DNA of 64,000 nt, from the NCBI RefSeq assembly GCF_003026105.1, contig NZ_PYNW01000006.1, positions 1 through 64,000 on the forward strand, written 5' to 3'. The first letter of the stretch is position 1, and the number at the start of each line of letters is the position of its first letter. The notes under the pieces were generated by a model, which made no database searches, was not told the origin of the DNA, and worked only from the letters and a program-made list of their open reading frames with translations. The position numbers and the translations under genes were made by a program. This DNA comes from Photobacterium sp. GB-56 (lineage in GTDB: Bacteria; Pseudomonadota; Gammaproteobacteria; Enterobacterales; Vibrionaceae). Below, in pieces: positions 1-8,646 of this stretch.

Positions 1-24
1 GTTAAGGCTTATCACTTTTAAAAA

Positions 25-101
25 TGGTGCGCGCGGGAGGATTCGAACCTCCGACCGCCTGGTTCGTAGCCAGGTACTCTATCCAGCTGAGCTACGCGCG
101 C
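25..101 (-). tRNA. tRNA-Arg(ACG), copy 1
   Basis: A 77-nt cloverleaf on the minus strand with a 7-bp acceptor stem (GCGCGCG/CGCGCGC), anticodon loop CTACGAA (anticodon ACG, read as ICG after deamination by TadA), T-loop TTCGAAT and an encoded CCA end. It decodes CGU/CGC/CGA. It is the most promoter-distal Arg copy within the window. Confidence 0.97.
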
Positions 102-152
102 ACTAAATCGGTGTAACAGCAACAAGCATTGAGGCTTATCACTTTTAAGTAA

Positions 153-229
153 TGGTGCGCGCGGGAGGATTCGAACCTCCGACCGCCTGGTTCGTAGCCA
201 GGTACTCTATCCAGCTGAGCTACGCGCGC
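153..229 (-). tRNA. tRNA-Arg(ACG), copy 2
   Basis: Identical in sequence to copy 1, with encoded CCA. It is separated from copy 1 by a 51-bp spacer belonging to the tandem unit. Confidence 0.97.
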
Positions 230-280
230 ACTAAATCGGTGTAACAGCAACAAGCTTTAAGGCTTATCACTTTTAAATAA

Positions 281-357
281 TGGTGCGCGCGGGAGGATTC
301 GAACCTCCGACCGCCTGGTTCGTAGCCAGGTACTCTATCCAGCTGAGCTACGCGCGC
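281..357 (-). tRNA. tRNA-Arg(ACG), copy 3
   Basis: Identical 77-nt tRNA-Arg gene with encoded CCA. The spacer to copy 4 is 50 bp, one base shorter than the preceding two. Confidence 0.97.
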
Positions 358-407
358 ACTAAATCGGTGTAATAGCAACAAGCATTGAGGCTTATCACTT
401 TTAAAAA

Positions 408-484
408 TGGTGCGCGCGGGAGGATTCGAACCTCCGACCGCCTGGTTCGTAGCCAGGTACTCTATCCAGCTGAGCTACGCGCGC
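408..484 (-). tRNA. tRNA-Arg(ACG), copy 4
   Basis: Identical 77-nt tRNA-Arg gene with encoded CCA, in the middle of the tandem array. Confidence 0.97.
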
Positions 485-534
485 ACTAAATCGGTGTAAT
501 AGCAACAAGCATTGAGGCTTATCACTTTTAAAAA

Positions 535-611
535 TGGTGCGCGCGGGAGGATTCGAACCTCCGACCGCCTGGTTCGTAGCCAGGTACTCTATCCAGCTGA
601 GCTACGCGCGC
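535..611 (-). tRNA. tRNA-Arg(ACG), copy 5
   Basis: Identical 77-nt tRNA-Arg gene with encoded CCA. Its flanking spacer is nearly the same as that of copy 4, indicating recent duplication. Confidence 0.97.
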
Positions 612-661
612 ACTAAATCGGTGTAACAGCAACAAGCGTTAGGCTTATCACTTTTAAATAA

Positions 662-738
662 TGGTGCGCGCGGGAGGATTCGAACCTCCGACCGCCTGGT
701 TCGTAGCCAGGTACTCTATCCAGCTGAGCTACGCGCGC
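662..738 (-). tRNA. tRNA-Arg(ACG), copy 6
   Basis: Identical 77-nt tRNA-Arg gene with encoded CCA. It is the first copy of the tandem Arg block in transcription order. Its upstream side (739-839) is a different, hairpin-rich spacer. Confidence 0.97.
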
Positions 739-743
739 ACTGT

Positions 744-784
744 TCTTTCTTAGAGAAAGATATTCCTTTGAGCTATAAAAGGAA
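744..784 (-). other. Two adjacent hairpins in the Ser-Arg tRNA spacer
   Basis: Two short inverted repeats lie side by side: TCTTTC-TTAGA-GAAAGA (744-760) and TTCCTTT-8 nt-AAAGGAA (763-784). They separate the mixed Ser/Arg part of the array from the Arg-only block. A role in processing the polycistronic tRNA precursor is plausible but unproven. No U-tract follows, so a terminator is unlikely. Confidence 0.5.
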
Positions 785-839
785 ATAGTGCAGTCGACAA
801 ACCTTACCTTGCGATAATCGTTGACGAAAGCAAAATAAA

Positions 840-931
840 TGGCGGTGAAGGAGGGATTCGAACCCTCGATACGGGATAAACCGTATACTCCCTTAGCAGG
901 GGAGCGCCTTCAGCCTCTCGGCCACCTCACC
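840..931 (-). tRNA. tRNA-Ser(GCT), copy 1
   Basis: A 92-nt minus-strand tRNA with the long variable arm typical of serine. The anticodon stem CTCCC/GGGAG encloses loop CTGCTAA (anticodon GCT, reading AGU/AGC). The CCA end is encoded. Acceptor stem GGTGAGG pairs with CTTCACC, including one G-U. Confidence 0.97.
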
Positions 932-979
932 ACACAAATCGGTGTGAATAACAAGTTTACCACTCATCATCCTAAATAA

Positions 980-1056
980 TGGTGCGCGCGGGAGGATTCG
1001 AACCTCCGACCGCCTGGTTCGTAGCCAGGTACTCTATCCAGCTGAGCTACGCGCGC
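980..1056 (-). tRNA. tRNA-Arg(ACG), copy 7
   Basis: Same 77-nt sequence as the six tandem copies, but placed between two tRNA-Ser genes with unrelated spacers. Confidence 0.97.
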
Positions 1057-1118
1057 ACTGGGTGCTTCTCGCTAAAGAAACACCATATTGATATCAACAA
1101 GGTTGCCATCAATAATAA

Positions 1119-1210
1119 TGGCGGTGAAGGAGGGATTCGAACCCTCGATACGGGATAAACCGTATACTCCCTTAGCAGGGGAGCGCCTTCAGCCTCTCGG
1201 CCACCTCACC
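1119..1210 (-). tRNA. tRNA-Ser(GCT), copy 2
   Basis: Identical to Ser copy 1 (anticodon GCT, long variable arm, encoded CCA). Its 5'-side spacer closely resembles the one next to Ser copy 1, so the Ser-Arg pair was itself duplicated. Confidence 0.97.
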
Positions 1211-1258
1211 ACACAAATCGGTGCGAATAACAAGTTTACCACTCATCACTCTAAATAA

Positions 1259-1335
1259 TGGTGCGCGCGGGAGGATTCGAACCTCCGACCGCCTGGTTCG
1301 TAGCCAGGTACTCTATCCAGCTGAGCTACGCGCGC
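1259..1335 (-). tRNA. tRNA-Arg(ACG), copy 8
   Basis: Same 77-nt gene with encoded CCA. It is the second tRNA downstream of the array promoter. Confidence 0.97.
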
Positions 1336-1388
1336 ACTAAATGCCTTAATGGCTAACTTATCTTATCAAGATAAAACAAGTTGAAAGA

Positions 1389-1480
1389 TGGCGGTGAAGG
1401 AGGGATTCGAACCCTCGATACGGGATAAACCGTATACTCCCTTAGCAGGGGAGCGCCTTCAGCCTCTCGGCCACCTCACC
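1389..1480 (-). tRNA. tRNA-Ser(GCT), copy 3
   Basis: Identical to the other two Ser copies and the first gene of the array in transcription order. It starts about 15 nt downstream of a -10 element followed by a C-rich discriminator. Confidence 0.97.
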
Positions 1481-1487
1481 GTCTTTC

Positions 1488-1523
1488 GGGGGCTCATATT
1501 ACTGTCAGCCAAAAATAAGTCAA
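1488..1523 (-). promoter_or_regulatory. tRNA array promoter with GC-rich discriminator
   Basis: On the minus strand, TTGACT (1518-1523), a 16-bp spacer and TAATAT (1496-1501) lie just upstream of the first tRNA-Ser. The -10 is followed by GAGCCCCC, the kind of GC-rich discriminator that makes stable-RNA promoters sensitive to ppGpp and DksA. RelA, encoded at about 24-26 kb, would be the ppGpp source. Seen in sequence; stringent control is inferred. Confidence 0.65.
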
Positions 1524-1692
1524 TCACTTTATTGATAAAAAATGACAATCACGAACCGCATGCGTACTTAATAATCAATGAGGTAATTTATACAACGTAA
1601 GCGTTGAATTATTCACTTACTTTTAACTTAATGGGGCCTGTAATTACTCGCGATTAAATAAATATTTAAACGCATTCATTTATTACAAATAC

Positions 1693-1722
1693 AAAAAAGG
1701 CCTAGTTTTATACCAGACCTTC
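1693..1722 (-). terminator. csrA rho-independent terminator
   Basis: Minus-strand stem AAGGTCTGG / CTAGGCCTT with a 7-nt TATAAAA loop (with G-U pairs) followed by a run of T, a few bases after the csrA stop codon. Confidence 0.8.
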
Positions 1723-1728
1723 TTCAAA

Positions 1729-1926
1729 TTAATAGTTACCAGAACCCTGAGAGTCTGTTTCTTTTTCCGCTTGAATTCGCATATAAATTTCTTCGCGGTG
1801 AACAGATACTTCTTTAGGTGCATTAACACCAATACGTACTTGGTTACCTTTAACGCCTAAAACAGTTACGGTCACTTCATCACCGATCATTAGGGTTTCA
1901 CCTACGCGACGTGTCAAAATTAACAT
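1729..1926 (-). CDS. csrA: Carbon storage regulator CsrA
   Basis: This homodimeric RNA-binding protein blocks or stabilises mRNAs by binding GGA motifs near ribosome-binding sites. It controls glycolysis, motility, biofilm and virulence. The 65-residue length is typical. The N-terminal beta strand ([10 protein letters not shown], including L4) and Arg44, both used for RNA contact in E. coli, are present. A good AAGGAG ribosome-binding site precedes the start. It lies between lysC and the tRNA array, the normal gamma-proteobacterial arrangement. BarA (27.6 kb) is the sensor that would relieve CsrA activity through UvrY and CsrB-type RNAs, which are not in this window. Confidence 0.98.
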   Translation of the reverse strand: MLILTRRVGETLMIGDEVTVTVLGVKGNQVRIGVNAPKEVSVHREEIYMRIQAEKETDSQGSGNY

Positions 1927-1952
1927 TTATGTGCTCCTTGAGTCATCTCAAT

Positions 1953-1981
1953 CTTATAAGAATTTAACGTTTACTATCCAA
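1953..1981 (-). promoter_or_regulatory. Possible csrA sigma-70 promoter
   Basis: On the minus strand TTGGAT (1976-1981), a 17-bp spacer and TATAAG (1953-1958) lie 27-55 bp upstream of the csrA start. The -10 is good and the -35 is weak (three of six). csrA could also be reached by readthrough from lysC. Confidence 0.4.
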
Positions 1982-1984
1982 TAT

Positions 1985-2004
1985 TATTTACGACTTCGTA
2001 AATA
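1985..2004. repeat. 20-bp palindrome between lysC and csrA
   Basis: A perfect inverted repeat, TATTTACGA-2 nt-TCGTAAATA, lies a few bases after the lysC stop and just upstream of the candidate csrA -35. No T-run follows, so an operator or mRNA-end structure is as likely as a terminator. Confidence 0.5.
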
Positions 2005-2012
2005 GCCACTGC

Positions 2013-3197
2013 TCAAGAAACAGCGAGATATGATTGATTATCCAGACTTTGGCCGTCAACCACAAACCTTTTATGGATTAAATCTACAGCAGCGACATGA
2101 TCATCATCATTAATTAACAAAGATAAACATTGTTTGTCACTCTGGTAAGTATGCACTTTAATGTTAGCCTCCTTTAACACCTTTTGAACTGAATCCAAAT
2201 AGTGTTCCGTGTTATCTCCTACTAAGGAAAGAATGGAGACCATACCAATATGGCGCATTTTACTATCAAAAACTAGCTTCAAGCGTGCAATATCATCATT
2301 TACAACAACTATTTGTGATTTATTCTCATCACTTGCATGAGCAATAATCCACGCAGTTCCACCAAATAATGCTAAATGTTTGCTGATCTCAGTTTCTGGA
2401 AGCGCTATTTCAAGCAACGCATGTTGATTTTGTAACGCGATACCAATAATAGTTGATGAAACCATACTATCAAAATTTACTAGCGTCCCTTCACTATCAT
2501 CAAAAGAAGAAAGTACACGAAGTGGAACGCGATGCTGGCAAGCATACTCAACAGATTGTAGCTGTAGTACTTTCGCACCCAAACGAGCCATTGACGTCAT
2601 GTAGTCAAAATGAATGACATCGAGTCGTATTGCTGTAGGAACAATTCTTGGATCGGTAGAATAAACGCCATCAACATCAGTAAAGATCTGACATTCGTCT
2701 GCATCTAACGCACTTGCAATCGCTACTGCGGTGGTATCAGAACCACCGCGCCCCAATGTCGTAATATTGCCATCAATATCACGACCTTGAAAGCCAGCGA
2801 CAATAACAATGTTATCGTCGCCAAGTAATGCGGTTATTCGCTGCGTTTCAACTTCACGAATAGTGGCATTATTAAATGCATTATCTGTTCGAATAACAAC
2901 TTGATCAGCGATCAACGATACCGCACTGTAGCCACGTTTATTCAATGCCATGGCTAACAAGGCAATTGACACCTGCTCTCCCGCTGCAAGCAATACATCT
3001 AGCTCACGTGGTGTTGGTATTTCGTCTATTTGCTTGGCTAGACCTAATAAACGATTGGTCTCTCCAGCCATCGCAGAAAGAACAACGACAACTTGATGGC
3101 CAGACTGGCGTGCTTTTATCACACGCTCAGCCACCGCTTCAATTCGCTCTATTGAGCCAACCGATGTTCCACCAAATTTCTGCACTAATAGTGCCAC
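2013..3197 (-). CDS. lysC: Aspartate kinase, monofunctional
   Basis: Catalyses ATP-dependent phosphorylation of aspartate, the first step to lysine, threonine, methionine and diaminopimelate. The kinase domain opens with the KFGGTSVG signature (residues 7-14). The C-terminal third, from about residue 255, has the pattern of a pair of ACT domains for feedback control. At 394 residues it is shorter than E. coli LysC (449) and lacks a homoserine dehydrogenase domain. It lies 16 nt downstream of alaS and is probably co-transcribed, an order common in Vibrionaceae. The effector amino acid cannot be told from sequence; a Vibrio-type enzyme may also be linked to compatible-solute synthesis. Confidence 0.93.
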   Translation of the reverse strand: MALLVQKFGGTSVGSIERIEAVAERVIKARQSGHQVVVVLSAMAGETNRLLGLAKQIDEIPTPRELDVLLAAGEQVSIALLAMALNKRGYSAVSLIADQVVIRTDNAFNNATIREVETQRITALLGDDNIVIVAGFQGRDIDGNITTLGRGGSDTTAVAIASALDADECQIFTDVDGVYSTDPRIVPTAIRLDVIHFDYMTSMARLGAKVLQLQSVEYACQHRVPLRVLSSFDDSEGTLVNFDSMVSSTIIGIALQNQHALLEIALPETEISKHLALFGGTAWIIAHASDENKSQIVVVNDDIARLKLVFDSKMRHIGMVSILSLVGDNTEHYLDSVQKVLKEANIKVHTYQSDKQCLSLLINDDDHVAAVDLIHKRFVVDGQSLDNQSYLAVS

Positions 3198-3213
3198 ATT
3201 ACCTCTCCAGTAA

Positions 3214-5838
3214 TTACAGTTTATCAGCTAGCCATGGTGCAACGGTTTCTAGTGCTGCAGGTAATGCTGCAGCATCTGTACCACCAGCTTGCGCCATATC
3301 AGGACGACCACCGCCCTTGCCGCCAACTTGTTGAGCAACTAGGTTAACTAGTTCACCCGCTTTAACTTTGCCAATAAGATCTTTTGTTACACCTGCAATT
3401 AAGCCTACTTTGTCGTCGCTTACATTACCAAGTAGAACAACACCACTGCCTAGCTGATTTTTAAGTTCATCAACCATGCCACGAAGTGCTTTATTATCTG
3501 CGCCATTAAGTTTTGCGATTAAAACTTTAACGCCATTAATCTCTTGTGTTTGATTGATAAGTGTTGCGCCTTCTTGTGCCGCTAACTTATCTTTTAATTG
3601 TTGGATCTCTTTTTCAAGTTGCTTGCTGTGCGAAACTAATGCTTCCACTTTGCTTACAACTGATGCTGAATCAGATTTCACTAGACGAGCAGTCTTAGCT
3701 AGCATTACATCTTCGTTATGCATCGCTTCAATTGCCGCAGCGCCTGTTACCGCTTCGATACGACGAATACCAGCCGCGATACCGCTTTCAGATAGGATCT
3801 TAAATAGACCAATGTCACCAGTGCGAGTTGCGTGAATACCACCACAAAGCTCAGTTGAAAACTCACCCATGCTTAGTACGCGTACTTCATCATCGTATTT
3901 TTCGCCAAATAGTGCCATTGCACCTTTCGCTTTCGCCGCTTCGATGTCCATGATATTGGTTTCAATCGCATGGTTAGCACGGATTTGGTCGTTAACCATG
4001 GTTTCTACAGCGCGTAGTTGTTCTGGTTTAACGGCTTCTAGATTAGAGAAATCGAAACGTAGACCATCAGCTTTGACTAATGAACCTTTCTGAGCCACAT
4101 GCTCACCCAAAATGTTACGCAGTGCTGCGTGCATTAGGTGTGTTGCTGAGTGGTTTAGGCTGATTGCTGCACGGCGCGTTGAATCTACAGACGCTGTTAG
4201 TTTTTGACCAACAGTTAGTGTACCTTCAGCAACTTGACCTTTATGACCAATTGCTGCACCAAACTTTTGCGTATCAGCAACGTTGAACAGTACACCTTCA
4301 GCAGTAAGAATACCGCTATCACCACACTGACCACCTGACTCTGCATAGAATGGTGTATTCGTGAGTACGACTAGCGCCTCTTCACCTGCATTTACGCTAT
4401 CAACAGCAACACCATCACGGTATAGGGCAACAATTTCACCTTCACCGTCTGTTGCGCTGTAACCACAGAATTCTGTTTCAGCATCAACTTTGATTGCTGT
4501 GTTGTAATCAACACCAAAGTTACCCGCATCACGAGCACGTTGACGTTGTTCTTCCATTGCCGCTTCAAAACCGTCTTCATCAATAGTGAAGCCACGCTCA
4601 CGAGCAACATCGTTGGTTAAATCAGCAGGGAAACCGTACGTATCGTATAGTTTAAATACTGTTTCACCATCAAGCACTTTACCGTCTAAGTTATCTAGTG
4701 CTTCGTTAAGAATTGTCAAACCTCGGTCAAGAGTACGACCAAAGTTGTCTTCTTCAATCTTAAGAACTTTTTCTACTAGTTCTTGCTGTGCTTTTAGCTC
4801 TTCACCAGCGGTACCCATGATCTCAGCAAGTGGACCTACAAGCTTGTAGAAGAATGCACCTTGTGCGCCTAGCTTGTTACCGTGACGCACTGCGCGACGG
4901 ATAATACGACGAAGTACGTAACCACGACCTTCGTTTGACGGCATAACACCATCAGAGATCAAGTAAGCACATGAACGGATGTGGTCAGCCACAACGCGTA
5001 GTGATTGGTTAGACAGATCGTCAAAGCCGATCACTTTCGCCGCTTCTTTGATTAGCGTTTGGAAAATGTCGATTTCGTAGTTTGAGTGTACGCCTTGCAT
5101 AATTGCAGCAATACGCTCAATACCCATACCGGTATCAACAGAAGGCTTAGGTAGCGGTTCCATTGTACCGTCAGCTTGACGGTTGAACTGCATAAATACG
5201 TTGTTCCAGATCTCGATGAAACGGTCACCATCTTCTTCTGGTGTACCTGGACGTCCACCCCAAATGTGATCACCGTGATCGTAGAAAATTTCTGTACATG
5301 GACCACAAGGACCTGTATCCCCCATCTGCCAGAAGTTGTCAGACTCAAAAGGCTTGCCACCTTTCTTATCACCGATACGCACGATACGATCAGCTGGAAT
5401 ACCTATTTCTTTGTTCCAGATTTCAAATGCTTCGTCATCGGTTTCATACACAGTCACAACCAAACGATCAGCTGGCAGTTTAAGAACAGAGGTTAAAAAT
5501 TCCCAAGCGTATGCAATTGCATCATGCTTGAAGTAATCGCCAAAGCTGAAGTTACCTAACATTTCGAAGAATGTATGATGACGCGCTGTAAAACCTACAT
5601 TTTCAAGGTCGTTATGCTTACCACCTGCGCGTACACAGCGCTGAGCCGTTGTCGCTCGCGTGTAGCTGCGCTTTTCTAAACCTAAGAAAACATCTTTAAA
5701 TTGGTTCATACCCGCGTTTGTGAACAACAATGTTGGGTCGTTCGCAGGTACAAGAGAGGAGCTTTCCACTATTTGGTGGCCTTTGCTCTCGAAAAACGCA
5801 AGATACGCACGGCGGATCTCATCAGTGCTCATGTACAT
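3214..5838 (-). CDS. alaS: Alanyl-tRNA synthetase
   Basis: Charges tRNA-Ala and hydrolyses mischarged Ser/Gly-tRNA-Ala. The class II catalytic domain starts at the N-terminus. The editing domain carries the HxxxH zinc motif (NHSATH) and the later CGGIH motif. The C-Ala domain ends in a Gly-rich GGKGGGRPD segment. The open frame extends 55 codons further upstream, but that part is not AlaS-like. The start chosen here (MYMSTDEI) has AGGA seven bases before it and gives 874 residues, matching the E. coli length. MSTDEI two codons later is an alternative. The gene lies downstream of kch rather than recX. Confidence 0.97.
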   Translation of the reverse strand: MYMSTDEIRRAYLAFFESKGHQIVESSSLVPANDPTLLFTNAGMNQFKDVFLGLEKRSYTRATTAQRCVRAGGKHNDLENVGFTARHHTFFEMLGNFSFGDYFKHDAIAYAWEFLTSVLKLPADRLVVTVYETDDEAFEIWNKEIGIPADRIVRIGDKKGGKPFESDNFWQMGDTGPCGPCTEIFYDHGDHIWGGRPGTPEEDGDRFIEIWNNVFMQFNRQADGTMEPLPKPSVDTGMGIERIAAIMQGVHSNYEIDIFQTLIKEAAKVIGFDDLSNQSLRVVADHIRSCAYLISDGVMPSNEGRGYVLRRIIRRAVRHGNKLGAQGAFFYKLVGPLAEIMGTAGEELKAQQELVEKVLKIEEDNFGRTLDRGLTILNEALDNLDGKVLDGETVFKLYDTYGFPADLTNDVARERGFTIDEDGFEAAMEEQRQRARDAGNFGVDYNTAIKVDAETEFCGYSATDGEGEIVALYRDGVAVDSVNAGEEALVVLTNTPFYAESGGQCGDSGILTAEGVLFNVADTQKFGAAIGHKGQVAEGTLTVGQKLTASVDSTRRAAISLNHSATHLMHAALRNILGEHVAQKGSLVKADGLRFDFSNLEAVKPEQLRAVETMVNDQIRANHAIETNIMDIEAAKAKGAMALFGEKYDDEVRVLSMGEFSTELCGGIHATRTGDIGLFKILSESGIAAGIRRIEAVTGAAAIEAMHNEDVMLAKTARLVKSDSASVVSKVEALVSHSKQLEKEIQQLKDKLAAQEGATLINQTQEINGVKVLIAKLNGADNKALRGMVDELKNQLGSGVVLLGNVSDDKVGLIAGVTKDLIGKVKAGELVNLVAQQVGGKGGGRPDMAQAGGTDAAALPAALETVAPWLADKL

Positions 5839-6025
5839 TGGCAAATCCTGAATTAATGCTTTATTGAAAGACAGAAAATCATACTTATGTGATCTTCCTC
5901 CTCGCCTTTTTGGGTATGAAAAACATACTTTAGTTAAAAGGTCGAGCTGAGTAATCGAACTAAGATAAATTTTTTGGGGGCTATTGTAAAACAACGGCAG
6001 CAATAACTGAAAATGTTATATGGGA

Positions 6026-6060
6026 AAATGCATTAAATAATCCGATTATTTAATGCATTT
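6026..6060. repeat. 35-bp perfect palindrome between kch and alaS
   Basis: A 15-bp arm (AAATGCATTAAATAA), a 5-nt loop and its exact complement. The stem is almost entirely A/T and no T-tract follows on either strand, so it does not look like a classical terminator. It lies about 190 bp upstream of the alaS start and 70 bp after the kch stop. It could be an operator, a cruciform site or a weak terminator for kch. Confidence 0.6.
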
Positions 6061-6127
6061 GGTAGGTGATAGCTCAGGATTGAATGAGACGTTCGCGTAA
6101 TTTATGAGATAAACACTTTTCGGCTAC

Positions 6128-7357
6128 CTATTTCGAGATCTCTTTTGCTGATAAGCCTTGAACAGAGTTAAGAAGTGAAGAAACGATCGAATCACTATCA
6201 ATACTTTCACCATTTAACACCCGCGCTAAAATATCACTAGCAAATTGCTGCGGTGAAATCACAATATCAGGATTCACACTTTTCACTTTATTAATATTTT
6301 TACTGTCATTTACCAATGCAACCGTACGTGCACTGCTTTCTAATTCAATCGCTGACAGCACAATAAAAGCATTATCAGCATCGTCATCACTTAATGCGAG
6401 CACCGCTTTTGCATTCATAACACCGGCTTGAGTTAAGATCTCACCGTCGCTGTAATCCCCCACTACAACATCTAAATCTTCAAGTAAATCCTTCGCTGCT
6501 TGTTGAGTGCGAGGAGATACGATCACGGTGATTGGTTGTTTACGAGAAGACAGTTGCTTTATTGTATTGATTGCAAGGCTAGATAAGCCACAAATAATAA
6601 AATGATTAGTTCTATTCATTTTTTTAGTATTACCTTTAACAAGTCGCTCAAAACCACTATGAACAACAGGACCTAATACTGATGTCGCCGATGTAGCAAA
6701 GACCGTGATACCAGACACTATGACTGAGATAGTAAATAATCGTGCAGGCTCCGAAACGGGAACAATATCACCATACCCCACTGTCGACATAGTTTCTATC
6801 GCGTAATAAAACGCGGTCAATAATGAGGTAATTTTAGGGTCAAAACCATCTCCAAAATACAGCGCACCATAGGTTGACGTGAGCATTAACGTGATCACGC
6901 TGATCAACGCAAAAATACTACCCGCAGCAACACTGCTTCTTGAAAAATGGCGACGAACTAGAAATAAAATTAATAAAGAAATTAAGCCATAGTGAATATT
7001 ATAGGTCTGATCAGGGTGGATATGCGCGGTATAAAGCGTATCGATGATCATTAAAGTGAAACTGATCATCCACGATATTCGAGCTCTAAAAAAGAGTCCA
7101 ATAGAGCTTAAAGCTATAAATACACCCAGCATGAAATAAGGCGCGTTAGTTAAAAAACTATGGTTAATTTGCTCATAATCTTTCACATTAAAGATCGCGA
7201 TCAAATCAATCGGTAAACCATAAATAGTATGGAAAATTAAACCGCTATTAACCAATACAAATAATGCGACAAAAATATGCCTAATACTATAGAGCCATAA
7301 CGCGAAACGCTTAAAAATGCGTCCTGTCCAATGTAATAACGAAAAACCGTCTTTCAC
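6128..7357 (-). CDS. kch: Kch-type voltage-gated-like potassium channel
   Basis: A six-transmembrane K+ channel with a cytoplasmic RCK/TrkA-N domain. The selectivity filter TVGYGD is at residues 192-197, followed by the last helix. The RCK domain starts near residue 251 (NHFIICG). Length (409) and sequence follow E. coli Kch closely (for example STYGALY, AFYYAIETMSTVGYGD, LARVLNGE). E. coli Kch has an internal start yielding a free RCK domain; the equivalent Met247 is conserved here, with only a weak upstream purine stretch. It lies between recA and alaS, where recX is normally found. Physiological role is uncertain even in E. coli. Confidence 0.93.
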   Translation of the reverse strand: MKDGFSLLHWTGRIFKRFALWLYSIRHIFVALFVLVNSGLIFHTIYGLPIDLIAIFNVKDYEQINHSFLTNAPYFMLGVFIALSSIGLFFRARISWMISFTLMIIDTLYTAHIHPDQTYNIHYGLISLLILFLVRRHFSRSSVAAGSIFALISVITLMLTSTYGALYFGDGFDPKITSLLTAFYYAIETMSTVGYGDIVPVSEPARLFTISVIVSGITVFATSATSVLGPVVHSGFERLVKGNTKKMNRTNHFIICGLSSLAINTIKQLSSRKQPITVIVSPRTQQAAKDLLEDLDVVVGDYSDGEILTQAGVMNAKAVLALSDDDADNAFIVLSAIELESSARTVALVNDSKNINKVKSVNPDIVISPQQFASDILARVLNGESIDSDSIVSSLLNSVQGLSAKEISK

Positions 7358-7493
7358 TTTCTATATACCTATTAAGCGATATCAATGAGTTACCGTTATA
7401 GCTTAGTAAAAAATAACGTTCATTTATATTAAAACAAAATACAACACTAAGGAGGATCTAATTTTCATTCTATAACTAAAATACACCAGATAT

Positions 7494-7521
7494 AAAAAAA
7501 CCCAATCCTAAGATTGGGTTT
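7494..7521 (-). terminator. recA terminator
   Basis: Minus-strand stem AAACCCAATC / GATTGGGTTT with a TTAG loop followed by seven T residues, about 20 bp after the recA stop. It separates recA from kch. Confidence 0.9.
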
Positions 7522-7542
7522 CTTGATACGAATTAACGTAAT

Positions 7543-8592
7543 TTAGAATGCTTCGTCTTCTTCAATATCACTATTTTTCTCGTCAACTTGATCACCCTCA
7601 GTCACAGGTGTTAGTAGCAAGTCACGTAATTTTTTCTCAATTTCTGCAGCAATTGCAGGGTTTTCGACCAAGTACTTACAAGAGTTTGCCTTACCTTGAC
7701 CAATTTTATCACCTTGGTAACTATACCAAGCACCCGCTTTTTCTACTAACTTATGCTTAACACCCAAATCAATGAGCTCGCCGTTACGGTTGAAACCTTG
7801 ACCATAAAGAATTTGAGTTTCAGCTTGCTTAAACGGTGCTGCAATTTTGTTTTTAACTACTTTAATACGTGTTTCGTTACCAACAACTTCGTCTCCTTCT
7901 TTGATTGCGCCAGTACGACGGATATCAAGACGAACAGAAGCATAGAACTTCAGTGCATTACCACCAGTAGTCGTTTCAGGGTTACCGAACATCACACCAA
8001 TCTTCATACGGATTTGGTTGATGAAGATACACATACAGTTTGACTGCTTAAGGTTGCCCGTTAACTTACGCATCGCTTGTGAAAGCATACGTGCTTGTAG
8101 ACCCATGTGTGAGTCGCCCATTTCACCTTCGATTTCAGCTTTAGGTGTTAGAGCAGCCACTGAGTCAACAACGATTAAATCAACCGCGCCAGAGCGAGCT
8201 AATGCATCACAAATTTCAAGCGCTTGCTCACCTGTATCTGGCTGAGAAACTAATAGCTGATCGATATCAACACCTAGCTTCTGCGCATAGATAGGATCAA
8301 GTGCGTGTTCAGCATCGATGAAAGCACAGGTTTTTCCTTTACGCTGAGCTGCTGCAATCGTTTCAAGGGTTAAGGTTGTTTTACCAGATGATTCTGGACC
8401 GTAAATTTCTACAATACGTCCCATCGGTAAACCACCAGCACCGAGTGCAATATCTAACGATAATGAACCAGTTGAAATGGTTTCGATATCCATAGTACGG
8501 TTATCGCCCAACTTCATGATTGAACCTTTACCGAACTGCTTCTCAATCTGGCCTAACGCTGCGGCAAGAGCCTTTTGTTTGTTGTCGTCCAT
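7543..8592 (-). CDS. recA: Recombinase RecA
   Basis: Forms the ATP-dependent strand-exchange filament and the co-protease that triggers LexA cleavage. It has the Walker A motif GPESSGKTT, the loop-1 and loop-2 DNA-binding region (through GNPETTTGG), and an acidic C-terminal tail (DIEEDEAF). The start used (MDDNKQKAL) has GGAG six bases upstream; a TTG four codons earlier would sit on that ribosome-binding site. The product is 349 residues. A LexA box overlaps the promoter. It is followed by its own terminator, so kch and alaS are probably transcribed separately. recX is absent from its usual downstream place. Confidence 0.99.
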   Translation of the reverse strand: MDDNKQKALAAALGQIEKQFGKGSIMKLGDNRTMDIETISTGSLSLDIALGAGGLPMGRIVEIYGPESSGKTTLTLETIAAAQRKGKTCAFIDAEHALDPIYAQKLGVDIDQLLVSQPDTGEQALEICDALARSGAVDLIVVDSVAALTPKAEIEGEMGDSHMGLQARMLSQAMRKLTGNLKQSNCMCIFINQIRMKIGVMFGNPETTTGGNALKFYASVRLDIRRTGAIKEGDEVVGNETRIKVVKNKIAAPFKQAETQILYGQGFNRNGELIDLGVKHKLVEKAGAWYSYQGDKIGQGKANSCKYLVENPAIAAEIEKKLRDLLLTPVTEGDQVDEKNSDIEEDEAF

Positions 8593-8646
8593 TCGACTCT
8601 CCAACGGATGCTAAAATGAAATGAGTGAAGTATTTCTATGCCGCCT

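Larger units (their letters stand above)
1..738 (-). repeat. Tandem repeat of tRNA-Arg plus spacer, six tRNA copies
   Basis: Six identical tRNA-Arg(ACG) genes are separated by near-identical 50-51 bp spacers, giving a repeat period of 127-128 bp (gene 3' ends at 25, 153, 281, 408, 535, 662). Spacers differ only by a few substitutions or one-base indels. Bases 1-24 are the tail of another spacer, so the array probably continues to the left. This is expansion by unequal crossing-over, kept homogeneous by gene conversion (inference). Confidence 0.9.

Noticed and set aside
25-1480. Repeated units resembling a CRISPR array
   Set aside because: The repeats are 77-nt and 92-nt tRNA genes with full cloverleaf folds, and the spacers are themselves repeated, unlike CRISPR spacers.
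1388-1600. 70-codon frame on the plus strand
   Set aside because: It runs antisense through a tRNA-Ser gene and its promoter and has no protein-like features.
5839-6003. N-terminal extension of AlaS
   Set aside because: The extra 55 residues are low-similarity, and a proper ribosome-binding site precedes the internal start.
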